Assembly (NCBI GenBank): GCA_964632495.1
Contig: CAZWDS010000008.1
Span: 1-64,000, forward strand
Direction of reading: 5' to 3'
Origin: CALKXV01 sp964632495
GTDB lineage: Bacteria > Pseudomonadota > Alphaproteobacteria > Rhodobacterales > Rhodobacteraceae
Length of the DNA: 64,000 bases
Below are positions 28,395 through 37,061 of this stretch, piece by piece. The notes beneath the pieces are model-generated. The model did not search any database. It was not told the DNA's origin and saw nothing but the letters and a program-made list of their open reading frames with translations. Both the position numbers and the translations under genes were made by a program. Every line of letters begins with the position of its first letter. The first letter of the stretch is position 1.

Positions 28395-29456
28395 TTATTC
28401 GACGACGTAGCGCACTGGCCACTCATAGCCGTTGGCTTCCGCGCGATCCAAGACCAGGTTCAGAACCTGCGTCGCAGGAAGACCCTGTGCATCAAGCTCC
28501 GTCGCCAGCGACTGCGGCCAATCAGCAAGCGATTCAGCCCATTCCTTGCGCACAGCCGGGTCGATCTCGGTGACCGTAATCAGCTCGCGTAACTCGTCCA
28601 CCAGCCGGTCGTATTCGGACGCATTGACGATACCAGTCTGCTGTTCGTAGTCAGCCGCGACTTCAAGCAGGATTTCTTTAAAGTCATCCGGCAGTTCGTC
28701 ATAGGTGTCTTTGTTGATCGTCAACCCATGCCAAGTCATCGAACCAAAACCGATCAGCGTGTAGTAAGGGCCCGGCTCATAAAGCTTCAGGTTCACCCAA
28801 GCCGAAGGGAACATGATCCAGCCTTCGTAGACGTTGGTGTTCATCTCGGTATAGGCGGTCGCAAGCGAGGACTGCACTTCGGAGACACCAGCCAGCTTCA
28901 GCCAGTTCAGGTTCAGACCAGCACCGGCGATCTTCTGCCCCTGAAGGTCTTCCAGGTTTTCCCATGGAAATGAAGTCCCAAGGTTATAGCCACCGTCGGC
29001 AATGCGGCTCAGCATGACCTGGTTGAACTTGTCCTCGAAGACATCCGTCAGATACGGCACTTCGGCATAGACTTCCTGCGCGATCTTCAGCGACATTTCC
29101 GGGTCCATCGTGCCGAAAGGCATCATGACCTGAAATGCGTGAAGCGGCAGGTTCGACGGCTCAAAGCAGAAGCAGAAACCACCAATATCAAGAATCCCGT
29201 CCTGAACGCCTTCCAAGACCTCGGTGACCTTCACGATCGATCCCGAGTAACCTTCGACGAAGTTCACAGTGTGATCTGTGCGGGCTTCGACGCGTTCTTT
29301 CAGCTCTTTCTGGAAATAGTCGATCATCAGACCGGCATAAACGACGCCCGGTGGATGGCCTGATCCGATGCGAAGGGTGATGTCCTCTGCAGTGGCCGCC
29401 GATCCGAAGGTCATGGCGGTAAGCGCGGCTGCGCCCGTTGCAAGAATTCTGTTCAT
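28395..29456 (-). CDS. dctP: TRAP transporter solute-binding protein
   Basis: A 353-residue periplasmic binding protein with a signal peptide (1-23, ending ATAED) and the DctP fold (LRIGSGHPPGVVYAGLMIDY at about 26-45; DLQGQKIAGAGLNLNWLKLA about 183-202). GGGAGGAAAAT precedes the ATG at 29456; the longer frame to 29480 lacks such a site. The conserved Arg of many carboxylate-binding DctP proteins lies in a region reading GQKIAGAG, so the ligand may not be a simple C4-dicarboxylate (tentative). Confidence 0.93.
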   Translation of the reverse strand: MNRILATGAAALTAMTFGSAATAEDITLRIGSGHPPGVVYAGLMIDYFQKELKERVEARTDHTVNFVEGYSGSIVKVTEVLEGVQDGILDIGGFCFCFEPSNLPLHAFQVMMPFGTMDPEMSLKIAQEVYAEVPYLTDVFEDKFNQVMLSRIADGGYNLGTSFPWENLEDLQGQKIAGAGLNLNWLKLAGVSEVQSSLATAYTEMNTNVYEGWIMFPSAWVNLKLYEPGPYYTLIGFGSMTWHGLTINKDTYDELPDDFKEILLEVAADYEQQTGIVNASEYDRLVDELRELITVTEIDPAVRKEWAESLADWPQSLATELDAQGLPATQVLNLVLDRAEANGYEWPVRYVVE

Positions 29457-29580
29457 ATTTTCCTCCCTAAGGTGATCCAAATCCGATTTTTGGCGCGGCT
29501 CTTACTGGGTCGCTGCCCGGATCAAAGTTGTGTCTCGCTGCTCTGCTCTTGGTGCTCCTTTCAACCGCCTCGGCTTTCGC

Positions 29581-30492
29581 TCAAGCGGCGTCTGCCGCTT
29601 TCAATTCTTCCAGGTCCGCTTTCAGACTGGCTTGTTGTTCCGCGCTCAAAGGCATCAATGGCGGCGCCATGCGTGTCCAACTGTCATCATCGGTTCGCCA
29701 GGCTTCGATCTGTTTCATCGCCGCCATCAATGGATACTTCCCGGCAACCGCACGCGCAGCACCTGCCATTTTGAAGGCGTGGCTGTCTGGTCCTTCTTTC
29801 CATGCTTTTTGGATGTAATTGGCAAAGGCATTCGTCGATCCCGAGATGATGCCCGCGCACCCGCCCTCAAGTCCTTCGAACAAGAACGCCTCGCTTGACG
29901 GATAAACATCGAAGTCCGCCTCGACCCCGCCTGTCGCCTTGGCGAAAGCAAGGGATTGAGACATGTCGCCACTGGAATCCTTCAAACCTGCGATCAACGG
30001 CCCAAAGGCTTGCTTCAGGCGTACGACAACATCGACCGGGATCGGCGACATGGACATTTGCGGGAAGTGATAAAGATAGACCCGCAACCGATCGTCGCCC
30101 ACCTTTTCCACAAGCTGCGAGAAGTAGGCGTAAAGCCCTTCGTCACTTGGATTTTTGTAATAAAACGGCGGCAAAACCAACACGTTGTGAAACCCAGCCG
30201 AAACGGTCTCGGACGTCAGGGCGACGGCGTCGGCGGTCGAGCATGATCCGGTGCCAAAGATGGCTCTGTTCGGATCAAACCCGGCTTTTGCAAATGCGGC
30301 AGGCAGCGCCATTCGGTCACGCATTGCAACCGAGTTGCCTTCGCCTGTCGTGCCCGTCGGTGCCACGCCATCGCAGCCGCCATCCGAGATCAGATGATTG
30401 CAGTACGCGAGGTGTTTGTCGAAATCGAGCGACCCATCTTCACGAAACGGCGACACGGCAGCCGCATAGATCCCTCGTATTGCCTTGGTCAT
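29581..30492 (-). CDS. DapA/NAL family aldolase or dehydratase
   Basis: A 303-residue TIM-barrel class I aldolase. The pyruvate-binding GTTGEGNS (47-54), the catalytic Tyr141 in YLYHFPQ and the Schiff-base Lys171 in AGLKDSSGDM are all present. The superfamily includes dihydrodipicolinate synthase, N-acetylneuraminate lyase and sugar-acid aldolases/dehydratases. Placement beside a Zn-dehydrogenase, TRAP transporter, Gfo/Idh and HIBADH-like genes favours a catabolic aldolase over lysine biosynthesis. AGGAAAACTAAGA precedes the ATG. Confidence 0.9.
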   Translation of the reverse strand: MTKAIRGIYAAAVSPFREDGSLDFDKHLAYCNHLISDGGCDGVAPTGTTGEGNSVAMRDRMALPAAFAKAGFDPNRAIFGTGSCSTADAVALTSETVSAGFHNVLVLPPFYYKNPSDEGLYAYFSQLVEKVGDDRLRVYLYHFPQMSMSPIPVDVVVRLKQAFGPLIAGLKDSSGDMSQSLAFAKATGGVEADFDVYPSSEAFLFEGLEGGCAGIISGSTNAFANYIQKAWKEGPDSHAFKMAGAARAVAGKYPLMAAMKQIEAWRTDDDSWTRMAPPLMPLSAEQQASLKADLEELKAADAA

Positions 30493-30503
30493 TCTTAGTT
30501 TTC

Positions 30504-31673
30504 CTATTCCGCAGCCGCTGATTTTGCGGCACTTTCTTTGTTTGAAACCACAACCTTGATCGCATCATCAACCCGCTCGCGCGCATAACGCAAAGCTTCG
30601 GGCAGGTCTTCCATGGGGAAGGTGTGAGTGTGAACCTTAGTGGCGTCGAACCGTTTGTCGGCCATGAACGCCATAGCGCGATGCGTGGCCGAACGGCCCT
30701 CGCCCCGGATGCCGTAAAGATAGATGTTGTTAACGGCGAGATAGCCCAGATCAAATTCGACCGGCTTTTTCGGAAACGCCGCCAAACAGACTTTGCCGCC
30801 ACGGTTGGTCATATGGACGGCTTGGTTCACCGTTATCTCGCTGCCCGCGCAGTCGACAACATAGTCGGCACCTTTGGACCCAACAAGCTGTTTGACCCGG
30901 GCCAACACGTCTTCGTTGCGCGCATCAATAACCGCGTCCGCGCCCAGCTCTAGGCCGATCTTATTGCGGTTCTCGCGGGTGCCCACCAGAACAACGGGGC
31001 TTGCCCCCAGCGATTTGGCGACAGCCACCGCCAAAAGCCCAATGGGGCCCGGCCCAATCACAACGACGCTTTCGCCCGCTACAAGACCGCCAAGTTCGGT
31101 CAACCCATACATCGATGTGCCCGCCGTGACGACAAGCGTCGCTTCCGCATCTGACATATCGTCGGGCACTTTGATCATCGTGTTGATGTTGTTGACTGCG
31201 TATTCTGCGAACCCGCCGTTGGTCGTAAACCCGTTTGCGCGATGCCCTTTATCAAGGTCGCCATAATTCAAGCCGTAGTTATGGCAAGACGTGTACATGC
31301 CCATCCGGCAGCGCTTGCACTGGCCGCATCCGGCATGGATTTCGACCGTCACGCGATCACCAATCGCGAATTCGTCAACGCCCGGACCCAGGGCCGCAAT
31401 TGTGCCCATGTATTCATGACCCGGCGTGAAATCCTTGTTAAACGGCGGCCCGCCTTCGAACATCGCGGGCGTTCCGTAGGTGATAATTTCAAGGTCGGTC
31501 GCGCAAATGGCGACTGCATCAATCCGAACCAAAGCTTCCGCGCGACCCGGTGTCGGAACGTCTTTTTCGACCAGCTTCAATTCATCGGGATTGCCCAGCA
31601 CCCAAGCCCTCATCTGATCCGGCACAGGCATGGACTCTGAATACTTCACTTTCGCCACATTGCTGTTTTCCAA
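30504..31673 (-). CDS. Zinc-dependent medium-chain alcohol/polyol dehydrogenase
   Basis: A dehydrogenase of up to 389 residues. Catalytic-zinc residues appear in AICATDLEI and PGHEYMG, the structural-zinc Cys cluster in CGQCKRCRMGMYTSC, and the NAD-binding GPGPIGLLAVAVAKSLGA. It resembles threonine/sorbitol-type dehydrogenases. The TTG at 31673 is taken because AGAGGGG lies upstream; in-frame ATGs at 31631 and 31613 are alternatives, the latter giving the more usual N-terminus (MRAWVLG). It is the first gene of the leftward operon and faces the GntR gene across the operator region. Confidence 0.88.
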   Translation of the reverse strand: MENSNVAKVKYSESMPVPDQMRAWVLGNPDELKLVEKDVPTPGRAEALVRIDAVAICATDLEIITYGTPAMFEGGPPFNKDFTPGHEYMGTIAALGPGVDEFAIGDRVTVEIHAGCGQCKRCRMGMYTSCHNYGLNYGDLDKGHRANGFTTNGGFAEYAVNNINTMIKVPDDMSDAEATLVVTAGTSMYGLTELGGLVAGESVVVIGPGPIGLLAVAVAKSLGASPVVLVGTRENRNKIGLELGADAVIDARNEDVLARVKQLVGSKGADYVVDCAGSEITVNQAVHMTNRGGKVCLAAFPKKPVEFDLGYLAVNNIYLYGIRGEGRSATHRAMAFMADKRFDATKVHTHTFPMEDLPEALRYARERVDDAIKVVVSNKESAAKSAAAE

Positions 31674-31865
31674 GCTGAAACATCCCCTCTTTCAGATCGA
31701 TCTGCCCAAATTGGTTAACCAAAGCAGACAGATTCGCACCAAATTGCGCGTGCCTCACAAAAGCCTAGCGAGCCAGCAGCACTGCGTAAACCAAATTATT
31801 TTATTGACTTCACGCCTCACCTGCCCTCTTTCTTACGCAGGGGAATGCATTAAATTGGTTAACCA
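31674..31865. promoter_or_regulatory. Divergent operon promoter region with GntR operators
   Basis: This 192-base A+T-rich interval separates the leftward ten-gene operon from the rightward gntR operon. It contains two perfect 12-bp palindromes TTGGTTAACCAA, one near each end, separated by 144 bases centre to centre. A TTGACT at 31804-31809 could be a -35 element, but no matching -10 stands out. Confidence 0.6.
31711..31722. promoter_or_regulatory. GntR operator 1 (TTGGTTAACCAA)
   Basis: Perfect 12-bp palindrome, 38 bases upstream of the Zn-dehydrogenase start. It fits the TNGTNNNACNA-type operators of FadR-subfamily GntR proteins. Confidence 0.75.
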
Positions 31866-31866
31866 A
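31855..31866. promoter_or_regulatory. GntR operator 2 (TTGGTTAACCAA)
   Basis: Second perfect copy of the same palindrome. Its last A is the first base of the ATG at 31866, so bound repressor would block initiation of gntR and its downstream operon. Confidence 0.75.
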
Positions 31867-32552
31867 TGAGCTATATCGGCGCTATGACATCGTCTCGCGA
31901 AGCCTTGGCAAGCTGGCTTACCAGCTCTGGTGCGACACCGGGTGATCGGCTGCCGCCGGAACGGAAATTATGTGAAAGACTCGGGATATCGCGCGGCGAA
32001 TTGCGCAAAGCAATGATGGCGCTGGAAGCCGACGGTCTTGTTGAACGTCATGTGGGCCGCGGAACATTTCTGCGCTCCGGCTCTCCCCTTGAAAAAAGCG
32101 ATGCGCCCTTCGTCATGCGCCTGTCCGAGATCACCAGCCCCCACGCGGCCATGATGGCGCGCCTGTCGTTAGAGCCGGAACTGGCCGGGCACGCTGCAAT
32201 CCATGCAGCGCCGCGCCATTTAACCGAGGCGCGGCGATTGTGCGAAAGTATGAGGGCCGCCGAAACTTGGACGGAATACGAAAAGCACGACACGCGCCTT
32301 CACGAATTGATCGCGGTCGCGTCGGGCAATCCCTTGTTGGCCGAATTGCATAGGATCGTGAATGCGGTCCGTGTGTCGGTCGTGTGGTCCAACCTTGAAC
32401 TCCCGCAAGGTGGACCACCAGCCGACTACCATTCCTTTGACGAGCATGACGACATTGTCGATGCCCTTGAACGACGTGATCGTGCGGCGGCTCATGCTGC
32501 CATGCGAAACCACCTGAAATCTGTACGTGCAACACTTCTGAAGGACGACTGA
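31866..32552 (+). CDS. GntR family (FadR/FCD-type) transcriptional regulator
   Basis: A 228-residue regulator: an N-terminal winged helix (GDRLPPERKLCERLGISRGELRKA, split about 26-49; HVGRGTFL about 59-66) and a C-terminal all-helical FCD ligand domain whose metal-binding residues are suggested by HDTRLHELIAVASGN and HDDIVDALERRD. The ATG at 31866 overlaps operator 2 and has no good ribosome site; the ATG at 31884 is a real alternative. It probably represses both divergent operons and itself and responds to a carboxylate (inference from the subfamily and operator placement). Confidence 0.92.
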   Translation: MSYIGAMTSSREALASWLTSSGATPGDRLPPERKLCERLGISRGELRKAMMALEADGLVERHVGRGTFLRSGSPLEKSDAPFVMRLSEITSPHAAMMARLSLEPELAGHAAIHAAPRHLTEARRLCESMRAAETWTEYEKHDTRLHELIAVASGNPLLAELHRIVNAVRVSVVWSNLELPQGGPPADYHSFDEHDDIVDALERRDRAAAHAAMRNHLKSVRATLLKDD

Positions 32553-32555
32553 AAC

Positions 32556-33191
32556 GTGATTGATCTTTACACATGGACGACCCCGAACGGACGCAAAGTC
32601 TCGATCCTGCTTGAGGAATTGGGCGTCGACTACAACGTTCACGCCATCGACATATCGAAGGACGAACAATTTGATCCTGAATTCCTGAAAATCGCCCCGA
32701 ACAATCGCATTCCGGCGATCGTAGATCATGAGACTGGCGTCCAGATGATGGAAACGGGTGCCATCATGCTTTACCTCGCAGAAAAGTATGACCGGTTTCT
32801 GCCTAAAGATGACCGCTGGGCTGCGATTGAGTGGCTGATGTGGCAAATGGGCGGGATTGGCCCGATGCTGGGTCAGGTCCATCACTTCGTAAAGTACAAC
32901 GCCGGCAAATCCGCTTATGCCGAGGAACGCTATTCGAACGAAGCGAAACGTCTGTACGGTGTGTTGAACCGACGGCTGGAAGGGCGCGACTATATCGCCG
33001 GAACCGGTCGCGGCGAATACTCGATCACCGACATGGCGACATGGCCTTGGATCTCGCGTTTTGACTGGCAGCAGATCGATCTGAGCGACTTCCCGAATGT
33101 CCGTGATTGGTATCTGCGCATCGCAGAACGTCCCGGTGTTCAAAAGGGGTATCAGGTGCCCAAATACGTCACCGACATCCCGATGCCCTAA
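32556..33191 (+). CDS. Glutathione S-transferase (Ure2p/YfcG-like)
   Basis: A 211-residue protein with the N-terminal thioredoxin-like domain (LYTWTTPNGRKVSILLEELG at about 4-23; NNRIPAIVD and METGAIMLYLAEKY for glutathione binding) and the C-terminal helical domain. The TPNG(R)K motif is typical of the YfcG/Ure2p group, which reduces disulfides or acts on small electrophiles. It starts with GTG preceded by AAGGACG, three bases after gntR, so it belongs to the same operon. Confidence 0.92.
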   Translation: MIDLYTWTTPNGRKVSILLEELGVDYNVHAIDISKDEQFDPEFLKIAPNNRIPAIVDHETGVQMMETGAIMLYLAEKYDRFLPKDDRWAAIEWLMWQMGGIGPMLGQVHHFVKYNAGKSAYAEERYSNEAKRLYGVLNRRLEGRDYIAGTGRGEYSITDMATWPWISRFDWQQIDLSDFPNVRDWYLRIAERPGVQKGYQVPKYVTDIPMP

Positions 33192-33209
33192 GCCAAACAA
33201 GGAAAACGC

Positions 33210-33803
33210 ATGCCCCATATCGCACCTGTTGATTTGACGGCGTCCGAGGACGCAAAAGCGGATATCGAATGGCTGGCATCGGCCACAGGCTTTGTTGCGA
33301 ATTCGATGCTGACGCTGTCGCATCGCCCCGAAATCGCGAAGGCGGTTTTGGGGTTGATCCGGGCGGTGGTGCGGTCACCAGGCACGGTCGATCCGGCTCT
33401 GCGCTGGATGGTGGCCCATGTGACCAGCTTGGCGAACGGGTGCCAGTATTGCTCGGCCCACACCTTCAAAAACGGTGCCGACAATGGTGTGCCCGAAGAC
33501 AAGTTAGAAGCGTTGTGGGAATTCGAAACGAACCCCGTCTTTTCCGACGCGGAACGGGCCGCTTTGCGCGTGGCGGTCACCGGCGGGCAATGTCCGTCCT
33601 TTGCATCACCCGAAGACATGGCCGAGCTTCGCCGCCACTTTGCGCCTGAACAAGTGGTTGAAATCGGGGCCGTGATTGCGCTTTTCGGTTTCAACAACCG
33701 TTGGAACGCCTTGATGGAAACAGACATCGAAGACAGCGTCACATCTTTCACAGACTCCAAGAACTACAAAGGGCCCGAGGCAACGACCTGGGGTCACACC
33801 TGA
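33210..33803 (+). CDS. Carboxymuconolactone decarboxylase / AhpD-fold protein
   Basis: A 197-residue AhpD-like protein. The CxxC-x2-H signature is present in NGCQYCSAHTFKNGA (about 75-89). Members include gamma-carboxymuconolactone decarboxylase and peroxidase-type AhpD proteins; the presence of the redox Cys pair favours the AhpD-like chemistry. It sits 18 bases after the GST gene, and the two may share a thiol-based role (inference). Confidence 0.88.
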   Translation: MPHIAPVDLTASEDAKADIEWLASATGFVANSMLTLSHRPEIAKAVLGLIRAVVRSPGTVDPALRWMVAHVTSLANGCQYCSAHTFKNGADNGVPEDKLEALWEFETNPVFSDAERAALRVAVTGGQCPSFASPEDMAELRRHFAPEQVVEIGAVIALFGFNNRWNALMETDIEDSVTSFTDSKNYKGPEATTWGHT

Positions 33804-33836
33804 TCTCACGGAGATCGAAAAACTGGGAGGAAAATA

Positions 33837-34952
33837 ATGTCCGAACAAACCAAAAAAGGGCCAAACCGCCGCGCGTTCATGGGAGGCGCGGTCGCCGGGT
33901 TGGCAGGGTTTCAGATCACGATGCCGGGTGCGGCTTTCGCACAAGGGTATCCTGAACGCCCGATCAACATCGTGGTCATGTATTCCGCAGGTGGCGGCAC
34001 AGATACGATCATGCGCAAGCTGGCCGAAGAAATGGCCGCTGCAAAAGGTTGGACAATCAATGTCCTGAACAAGCCGGGCGCCGTTGGTGGCGTTGCGACC
34101 CAGTTCGTGGGTGCGGCCCCGTCTGATGGCTATACTGTGCTGGGCGGTGCGAACTATAACCGCTTTGTTCGCGTCATGGGACATGCCGACTTTACACCGT
34201 GGAAAGACTGGTTGCCCTTCAAAGCAGGTGCCGCGTCTGCGTCTTGGTCGGTGCGCAAAGACAGCCCGTTCCAGACGATTGATGATGTGATTGCGGCCGC
34301 AAAGGCGGACCCGGGTTCGGTTTCGATTTCCACGTCGGGCACCGGTGGTGTCTGGCACGAGCTGGCGCTGATCATCGCCAATGCGGCGGGAATCGAACTG
34401 AAATACGTGCCCTACAAAGGCGGCAAGCCTGCGACGCTGGCTGGCTTGCAAGGCGAAACGGATATCGCCGGTGGTGGCCTGCACGAACATATCGACCTGA
34501 TCCGTTCGGGCGAATTGCGCAACCTTCTGCAAACATCCGGCAACGACATCACGCTGGATGATGGCACGGTGCTGCCCACACTGGGTACGGTCATTCCGAC
34601 GGCGGCTGGCCTGCCCGTTGGCGCGACCTACAACTTCATGGTCAAGCGCGACCTGCCGCCAGAAGTGCTTCAGGAAATCGCGGACGCCTTTGTCGCGGCT
34701 GCAAATTCCGACGGGTTCCAAGAGCTTCTGTCGTCCAAGTTCTTCATTTCCGATGTGAAAATCGGCGAAGAAGCAGACCGCGAAGGCGCGTTGATGGAGG
34801 CGATCACCGCCGAGACTTTCAACAAGTTCTCGGATCAGATCGGAGCCGAAGTGAAAACGGCGGCCGAACTGGGCCTTCCAGCACCGGCAGACTTCGACGG
34901 ATGGTGGCCGCCTGAGGGCTATGTCGCACCTCCGATCAGTTCTGGTTCGTGA
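33837..34952 (+). CDS. tctC: TctC/Bug-type solute-binding protein (Tat signal)
   Basis: A 371-residue periplasmic binding protein. The N-terminus has a twin-arginine motif (NRRAFMG at about 10-16), a hydrophobic stretch and an AFAQ cleavage region near residue 36, suggesting Tat export, unlike the Sec-type TctC at 17525. The mature start YPERPINIVVMYSAGGGTDT matches the family. GGGAGGAAAATA precedes the ATG. It leads the second tctC-tctB-tctA set. Confidence 0.92.
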   Translation: MSEQTKKGPNRRAFMGGAVAGLAGFQITMPGAAFAQGYPERPINIVVMYSAGGGTDTIMRKLAEEMAAAKGWTINVLNKPGAVGGVATQFVGAAPSDGYTVLGGANYNRFVRVMGHADFTPWKDWLPFKAGAASASWSVRKDSPFQTIDDVIAAAKADPGSVSISTSGTGGVWHELALIIANAAGIELKYVPYKGGKPATLAGLQGETDIAGGGLHEHIDLIRSGELRNLLQTSGNDITLDDGTVLPTLGTVIPTAAGLPVGATYNFMVKRDLPPEVLQEIADAFVAAANSDGFQELLSSKFFISDVKIGEEADREGALMEAITAETFNKFSDQIGAEVKTAAELGLPAPADFDGWWPPEGYVAPPISSGS

Positions 34953-35002
34953 TAAAACTGCCGGAGTGCGCCTCTGCGCGCTCCGGCACATTTGGTTAAG
35001 CC

Positions 35003-35569
35003 ATGTCAAACCTCGATAAACCCGAGGTCAAGTTTGAGGGTGAAGATGCCAATGCTGGCTTCGCTTCTCCCGCACTTGACCTGATTGCCTCCGGCGTATT
35101 GATCGCGCTTGCCATCGCCATGATGGTGGCCTCATGGCGCTTGCCCATGCCGGGCGAGATACATACCGCCCCCGGTCTCTTACCATTTATCGTCGCGGCG
35201 ACTTTGCTTTTGATGGCTTTGGGCCTTGGCGCTTCGGCCTTAGCGCGGCGTCGCTCCGGCACCAATATGCCCGCCTTTGCAGATCGCGATATCTCGACCG
35301 ATCTCAGGTCTTTGTTGCTGGCTGGTACTGTCGCGCTTTACATCGCTGTCCTTCAATGGATGGCCTTTCAGCAAAACTTCAGCGTCTTCGGAAAAACGAT
35401 ACGTCTATCTGCCTTTGAACCTGCGACGATCATGACGCTGATCTCGATCATCCACCTTAGCTGGCGCGGCCCCATCTGGATCACCGTCGCTATCTCGGTC
35501 ACATGGACCGTCATCTTGTCACTCGTCTTCCAACTGGTGTTCCGCATCCCACTGCCGGGGAGCTTTTAA
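35003..35569 (+). CDS. tctB: Tripartite tricarboxylate transporter small subunit
   Basis: A 188-residue protein with four predicted membrane helices (about 27-48, 58-79, 105-124 and 138-182). It lies between tctC and tctA with the stop abutting the tctA ATG. There is no strong ribosome site immediately before the ATG; TTGGTTAAGCC precedes it. Confidence 0.88.
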   Translation: MSNLDKPEVKFEGEDANAGFASPALDLIASGVLIALAIAMMVASWRLPMPGEIHTAPGLLPFIVAATLLLMALGLGASALARRRSGTNMPAFADRDISTDLRSLLLAGTVALYIAVLQWMAFQQNFSVFGKTIRLSAFEPATIMTLISIIHLSWRGPIWITVAISVTWTVILSLVFQLVFRIPLPGSF

Positions 35570-37060
35570 ATGATCGACGGTCTTCTTTTGGCGCTTTCAC
35601 CGGCGCTGTTGTTGATGACGCTGGCGGGCGTCAGCCTTGGGATCGTCTGGGGAGCGCTTCCCGGTCTATCAACGACAATGGCCATGGGCCTGTTGATCGG
35701 ATTGTCCGCAGGTATGAGTCAGGACGTGGCGATTTCCTTCATGCTGGGCGTCTATACCGGCAGCGTTTTCGGTGGCGCCATTTCAGCCGTTCTGATCAAC
35801 ATCCCCGGCACGCCCGACGCGGTGCCCACCATGATCGAAGGGCATCAACTGGCGCAAAAGGGCGAAGGCGGGCAAGCGCTTGGTATGGCGATTGCCTCAT
35901 CCTTTATCGGCGGCGGAATCGGGATCATCCTTTTGGTAATGTTCATTCCCCTCATCCTGACCTTCGCGCTGAACTTCAAATCGTGGGAGATGTTCTGGCT
36001 GGCCGTGATCGGGATCATGGTGGCAGGCACGATGGCGGCAGGTTCCATGCCCCTGAAAGGCTGGATCGCCGGGTGGCTGGGGATGCTTGTGGCCTTCGTC
36101 GGGCTTGATTCCATCCACGCGGTGCCGCGCTTCACCTTCGGCACCTTCGCCTTGTTCGACGGCATTTCCTATGTGGCGGTGCTGATCGGCTTGTTTGGAT
36201 TGGCCGAAATTCTGCGCACCCTGCCCGCGAAAGATATGCCCACGATCCCATCGAAAGTGGGCCGGGTCTTTCCACAACTGAAACTGCTGGCCAAGTACTC
36301 TCCGGCGGCGGCCAGATCCGGCATCCTAGGCACCTTCATCGGTGCCATCCCCGGCGCAGGCGCCAACGTCGCGTCGTTCCTTGCCTATGACATTGGTCGT
36401 CGACGTGCCTCACCGGAAGAGCGCGAAAAATGGGGCAAAGGCAGTTACCAAGCGCTGGTCTGCGCCGAAACGGCGAACAACGCCAATATCGGCGGGTCCA
36501 TGTTGCCGACGCTGGCCCTTGGCATTCCGGGCAACGCGGCGGCGGCGGCTTTGCTGGCAGCGCTTACCCTCAAGAACGTCGTCGTCGGCCCCACCATCGA
36601 AATCGACCACCCGGGCCTGATCTACTTCATCTATGCTGCTTTGTTCATCGCAAATATCATGATGTACATGGCCGCCTTCGCGCTGATCGGGCCTTGCGTC
36701 AAACTGTTCAGCCTGCCGCGCGGCATCCTGATGCCCTTGATCCTACCGGTCTGCGTGATCGGCGCCTATGCCGTAAAACTCTCGATCTTCGATGTCTGGA
36801 TTATGTTTGTGGCAGGCGTGGTCGGCTGGCTGTTCGCAGTCTTCAAGTTCCCCGTGGCCCCCGTCGTTCTGGGCGTGATCCTGGCCCCCCTCGCAGACGA
36901 GAACTTCCGCCGGTCGCTATTGATCTTCGAAGACAAGTCGCTGGGCTTCATCCTATCGCAATGGATCGGCACATTCCTAATGCTGGCCGTGTTGTTCGTG
37001 GTTGTCGAAGGCGCACTTCGGGTCACGCGCAGTGCCCGCAGACCCAAAGAAGGATATTAA
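35570..37060 (+). CDS. tctA: Tripartite tricarboxylate transporter large permease
   Basis: A 496-residue membrane protein with about twelve helices and the TctA motif GALPGLSTTMAMGLLIGLSA (about 28-47) plus the second-repeat GAIPGAGANVASFLAYD. It is a paralogue of the permease at 18527-20005. It is followed after one base by the Gfo/Idh gene. Confidence 0.94.
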   Translation: MIDGLLLALSPALLLMTLAGVSLGIVWGALPGLSTTMAMGLLIGLSAGMSQDVAISFMLGVYTGSVFGGAISAVLINIPGTPDAVPTMIEGHQLAQKGEGGQALGMAIASSFIGGGIGIILLVMFIPLILTFALNFKSWEMFWLAVIGIMVAGTMAAGSMPLKGWIAGWLGMLVAFVGLDSIHAVPRFTFGTFALFDGISYVAVLIGLFGLAEILRTLPAKDMPTIPSKVGRVFPQLKLLAKYSPAAARSGILGTFIGAIPGAGANVASFLAYDIGRRRASPEEREKWGKGSYQALVCAETANNANIGGSMLPTLALGIPGNAAAAALLAALTLKNVVVGPTIEIDHPGLIYFIYAALFIANIMMYMAAFALIGPCVKLFSLPRGILMPLILPVCVIGAYAVKLSIFDVWIMFVAGVVGWLFAVFKFPVAPVVLGVILAPLADENFRRSLLIFEDKSLGFILSQWIGTFLMLAVLFVVVEGALRVTRSARRPKEGY

Positions 37061-37061
37061 A

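Noticed and set aside
34992..35003. TTGGTTAAGCCA just before tctB as a further GntR operator
   Set aside because: Only one half-site matches; the palindrome is broken and it lies inside the operon where an operator is less likely.
33606..35009. 467-codon frame opposite the CMD and tctC genes
   Set aside because: It runs antisense to two clearly coding genes, has no recognisable domain and no ribosome site; it exists because of biased third-codon G+C.
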